Origin: Saprospirales bacterium
Lineage (GTDB): Bacteria; Bacteroidota; Bacteroidia; Chitinophagales; Saprospiraceae
Assembly (NCBI GenBank): GCA_003448025.1
Contig: DLXL01000215.1
Span: 1-5,479 of the forward strand
Length of the DNA stretch: 5,479 nucleotides
Direction: 5' to 3'
Shown here: positions 4,004 through 5,479 of the stretch, in pieces
How the letters are laid out: each line of letters starts with the position of its first letter
Numbering within the stretch: the first letter of the stretch is position 1
Program-made: the position numbers and the translations under genes
Notes under the pieces: generated by a model
Database searches by the model: none
What the model was told of the DNA's origin: nothing
Seen by the model: only the letters and a program-made list of their open reading frames with translations

Positions 4004-5433
4004 TATTGCTGGATATCATTAGCGTTGCGCATCAGGATCTGTTTGGCATTAAAGTCAGACACAATACCGGTAAGCGTAACCGGAACGGCCGGAGTTGCCA
4101 TGCTGGAGAAGGTGGCATTGGCATTGGTGAACATCGCTATGGTGCCAGTCCCATCATTCAGGGTACGGTTGCCGGAAAGGGTAGCGCCGCCGGTGATGGT
4201 CACATTTGAAATGCGTACCAGGGTGCTTTCCCATGCATTGAAGTTGGTGTTGATTTCTGCAATGGTAGCAACACGCGGGGTTATGGTATTACCGGTACTT
4301 TTAAGGGTTGCGTTGGTGAGCGGTACGTTGTTCACCTGCAGCAATTTGTTGAACTCGCTGAGTTCCACATCTGATACTACAATTTCCACTTCATCGCCCA
4401 GGTTGAAAGAGTGTGCTACGTCGAAACGCGCTACGATGCCGGCGGTGCCGTCCTGGAGGAAAATGTTGCGGTTGTTGAGGTTGTTGCCTGAACGGTCGGA
4501 AATTACAATGCCTTTGATCTTTCTGCCGCTGGGTACAAACGTAGTGGCGCCTGTAAACAGGGCGCGGATGCTGCTGATATCCACCAGGGTTTCATTGCCA
4601 TTGCTTTGGCCACAACGGGCATCGTTCATGTTTACATCGTTCAGATCCCGGATGTAAAGCTGGTAGTCGCTATTGTAAATACCCAGAACTCCGGTAATAG
4701 TTCCTTTGCCAATGGGGGTTTTCTGCACGGCGAAGTCTGCAAATCCGCTGGTGCGTACCAGTAGTTCTACATTGCCACAATTCTGAATGGTGCGGTTTAC
4801 GCTGGTTTGGGATATCGCATCTGCCCAAACCTGAGCGGTGTCTGCTTTGGTAAATTGTACTCCTTCTACAGTGATCAGGGTACTCACCATGCTTTGATTG
4901 AGCTGGGCAATGTTTACCACCTTTGGAACGGGTGGGTTGCCGAGGAATCCTCGTACAATATTGTTACGCTCCTGGTTTTCGGTAATGCCAATATCAGTTG
5001 GTTGACCGTTTTCTACCACCACACCGCCAATGAGTTGTATGAGGTTGTTGTAATCGGTCAGCATCAGGCCTTTACACTTGATATAGATCTTGCGACCCAC
5101 CGGATAACGGTTGTACAGAAATCCATTGCTGAATTTTACTTCTATACCGCCGGTAGAGTCCTGAATGACTATAGTTTTGTAGTAATTACCGGTGCGGTCG
5201 TCCATCACAACGGTGCCACCAATCACCAGATCATCTGTAATGAGATCAAAACCGCCATTGACTTCATGATACCCTTTGAGGGTTTGAATGGTGGTGTTTA
5301 CAGGGATATCCTGTCCATCGCCACCCACCGGTGGCTGATCGAATTCGGTTTTAACACAGGCGGAAAAAGTGACCGCCAAAAGAGCCATGGTTAAAAGGCT
5401 GAATGCGAAGTTTTTATGCTGTTGGAAAAACAT
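4003..5433 (-). CDS. DUF5689 domain lipoprotein with duplicated OB-like module
   Basis: The 476-residue product is an exported lipoprotein: K7, hydrophobic 9-22 and lipobox TFSA before C26. The mature protein begins with a flexible stretch and has the DUF5689 pattern seen in Bacteroidota surface lipoproteins, at about 45-270. The first half (GGTVVMDD near 72-79, IVIQDSTGGIEVKF 88-101, YPVGRKIYIK 110-119, then VVNIAQLN 172-179 to YIRDLNDV 260-267) is echoed by the second half (IKGIVISD 306-313, IFLQDGTAGIVARF 324-337, FNLGDEVEIV 343-352, VATIAEIN 388-395 to LMRNANDI 467-474). I infer two tandem copies of a two-barrel, OB-fold-like module. No enzyme motif or type IX secretion signal is evident. 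Homologues are, from memory, often near TonB-dependent receptor genes; anything upstream lies beyond the window. ATG 5433 is the start that yields an intact signal peptide. A repeat element begins at its stop codon. Confidence 0.85.
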   Translation of the reverse strand: MFFQQHKNFAFSLLTMALLAVTFSACVKTEFDQPPVGGDGQDIPVNTTIQTLKGYHEVNGGFDLITDDLVIGGTVVMDDRTGNYYKTIVIQDSTGGIEVKFSNGFLYNRYPVGRKIYIKCKGLMLTDYNNLIQLIGGVVVENGQPTDIGITENQERNNIVRGFLGNPPVPKVVNIAQLNQSMVSTLITVEGVQFTKADTAQVWADAISQTSVNRTIQNCGNVELLVRTSGFADFAVQKTPIGKGTITGVLGIYNSDYQLYIRDLNDVNMNDARCGQSNGNETLVDISSIRALFTGATTFVPSGRKIKGIVISDRSGNNLNNRNIFLQDGTAGIVARFDVAHSFNLGDEVEIVVSDVELSEFNKLLQVNNVPLTNATLKSTGNTITPRVATIAEINTNFNAWESTLVRISNVTITGGATLSGNRTLNDGTGTIAMFTNANATFSSMATPAVPVTLTGIVSDFNAKQILMRNANDIQQ

Positions 5434-5454
5434 ATTGTGTGGATGTTTTAGTTG

Positions 5455-5479
5455 TTTGATGGGTTTGAAGGGTTTGAAG
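5455..5479. repeat. 9-base tandem repeat at window edge
   Basis: TTTGATGGG, TTTGAAGGG and a partial TTTGAAG follow one another in register and run off the window end. They lie 22 bases upstream of the DUF5689 start codon, so would be in its 5' leader or an intergenic gap. With only 2.8 units visible the extent is unknown, and coding sequence of a neighbouring gene cannot be excluded. Confidence 0.5.

Noticed and set aside
3932..4657. Long plus-strand open frame of 241 codons, and another at 4807-5394
   Set aside because: They lie antisense to the DUF5689 gene, whose signal peptide, lipobox and internal duplication are convincing.

Overview
The window looks like chromosomal DNA from a Bacteroidota bacterium, most likely Chitinophagia/Sphingobacteriia-like. 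The evidence is the protein families (a DUF5683 protein, a DUF5689 lipoprotein, a short-tailed rhomboid protease), a TAnnTTTG-type promoter candidate, the lack of clear Shine-Dalgarno sequences, and intergenic gaps filled with short-period inverted repeats of a kind often seen in this phylum. The genus is not resolved.

Layout. 1-462: no convincing gene; several GC-rich hairpins, a 24-base direct repeat and 9-base-period repeats. 463-1464 (+): sugar-1-phosphate nucleotidyltransferase with a left-handed beta-helix tail. 1469-1646: a nested palindromic repeat (four ~27-base arms). 1676-2149 (+): small lipoprotein of unknown function. 2150-2282: an inverted array of 7-base units between two convergent genes, starting and ending at their stop codons. 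2280-3065 (-): rhomboid intramembrane serine protease. 3062-3760 (-): exported DUF5683 protein, joined to the rhomboid gene by a 4-base GTGA overlap. 3798-4003: an element of 8-base units with two strong hairpins in its centre. 4003-5433 (-): DUF5689 surface or periplasmic lipoprotein built from a duplicated two-domain module. 5455-5479: a short 9-base tandem repeat at the window edge.

How the parts work together. The DUF5683 and rhomboid genes form a translationally coupled pair, so both products probably act at the inner membrane/periplasm interface. The nucleotidyltransferase would supply an activated sugar (probably a dTDP- or UDP-sugar) for surface polysaccharide. The DUF5689 lipoprotein is the last gene of whatever minus-strand unit enters from beyond 5479. 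No mobile-element transposase, CRISPR array, tRNA, rRNA or defence operon is visible.

The most unusual content is non-coding. Each gap carries a different inverted repeat, but with the same design: short units in register (7, 8, 8/9 or 9 bases), arms facing each other, and ends lying at or very near stop codons. One element appears to be inserted inside another of the same family. I do not know a formal name or mechanism for these elements.
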